Assembly: GCA_012514315.1 (NCBI GenBank)
Contig: JAAZAN010000161.1
Location: forward strand, 1-34,647
From: Chloroflexota bacterium
GTDB taxonomy: Bacteria > Chloroflexota > Anaerolineae > B4-G1
DNA: 34,647 bases
Direction: 5' to 3'
Made by a program: the position numbers and the translations under genes. Under the pieces are notes generated by a model. It had not been told where the DNA came from. It ran no database searches and worked only from the letters and a program-made list of their open reading frames with translations. Positions 34,366-34,647 of this stretch are shown one piece after another (positions within the stretch are counted from its first letter, which is position 1; every line of letters starts with the position of its first letter).

Positions 34366-34647
34366 TCAGGCGTCTTCCTGAAGCATCTCGGTCGTCTGGG
34401 GCGTGATCCTACTCACCAGCTCGTCCGCTGAGAGCTGCCCCTGCCAGAACCGGTCAAATTCTGGAGTCCAGACCTTGTCCTGAATCTCGTTCCAAGCGGA
34501 GCTCCACACGTCACCCGGGAAGATATCCTCCAGCGTCTCAAACCGCTTGCTGTAGTGTTCGGGCACCGCTCCATCGGGTTCAATCGCGCGGGAGGAGCGC
34601 AGCCAGGTTACCTGCTGACCCGACACGGAGATGAGCGCTTCGCCCTC
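34366..34647 (-). CDS. extracellular solute-binding protein of the sugar ABC transporter, C-terminal end only
   Basis: The frame is open to the window edge, and only the last 93 codons are seen. The sequence (for example DKVWTPEFDRFWQGQLSADELVSRITPQ) matches the C-terminal helices of CUT1 family 1 binding proteins, in which a final helical pair ends with a repeated unit used in ligand-domain closure. Position upstream of two permeases supports this. The N-terminal lipobox or signal peptide lies outside the window. Confidence 0.75.
   Translation of the reverse strand, partial: EGEALISVSGQQVTWLRSSRAIEPDGAVPEHYSKRFETLEDIFPGDVWSSAWNEIQDKVWTPEFDRFWQGQLSADELVSRITPQTTEMLQEDA

Overview
The window reads as a GC-rich, gene-dense piece of chromosome from a heterotrophic bacterium. 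It has strong Shine-Dalgarno sequences, operons with cistrons overlapping by 1 to 8 bases, and sigma70-type promoters. Housekeeping genes (gltX, selA, lpdA, lipA) sit between carbohydrate catabolic clusters. I recognised no rRNA, tRNA, insertion sequence, phage gene or CRISPR array. The gene mix (non-pyrrolysine MttB homologue, GH172/DUF2961, GH127-like enzyme, many Gfo/Idh and sugar-isomerase paralogues, ABC rather than PTS transport) would suit an uncultivated Chloroflexota-like bacterium, but taxonomy is a guess.

Layout. (1) 1-4776: an M24 metallopeptidase (cut by the window edge) overlaps selA; a small membrane protein faces convergent gltX. (2) 4777-5685: about 0.9 kb with no recognisable gene except the gltX promoter and a perfect 12-bp hairpin; G+C falls here and stays low to about 9.5 kb. 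(3) 5686-17528: one long minus-strand catabolic cluster. It begins with an IclR regulator behind a perfect-consensus promoter carrying a palindrome. It continues with a Gfo/Idh dehydrogenase, an IolD-like ThDP enzyme, an SDR epimerase, an IolE-like TIM barrel, a chimeric pseudogene, a split transketolase, an RpiB-like isomerase, MmsA/IolA and a ferritin-like protein. The set resembles an inositol-type ring-polyol pathway whose kinase/aldolase steps are missing and whose extra enzymes are a transketolase and an RpiB homologue. (4) 17820-20916: plus-strand operon lpdA - PHP phosphatase - lipA. (5) 21096-26653: minus-strand operon MurR/RpiR - BtpA - UlaE-like epimerase - FGGY kinase - M42 peptidase. 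Its parts match the E. coli sgc cluster (SgcQ, SgcE, SgcX), with a sugar kinase where E. coli uses a PTS. (6) 26777-34647: minus-strand operon with an ABC sugar importer (binding protein cut by the window edge, two permeases), a YVTN beta-propeller, a GH127-like enzyme, a GH172 enzyme and an MttB-family protein.

Working together: the importer in region 6 would bring in furanoside oligosaccharides for cytoplasmic cleavage by GH127 and GH172 enzymes (neither has a signal peptide). Region 5 would phosphorylate and epimerise a ketose, and region 3 would oxidise a polyol or cyclitol down to an acyl-CoA through MmsA. Substrates are inferred; none is shown by the sequence.
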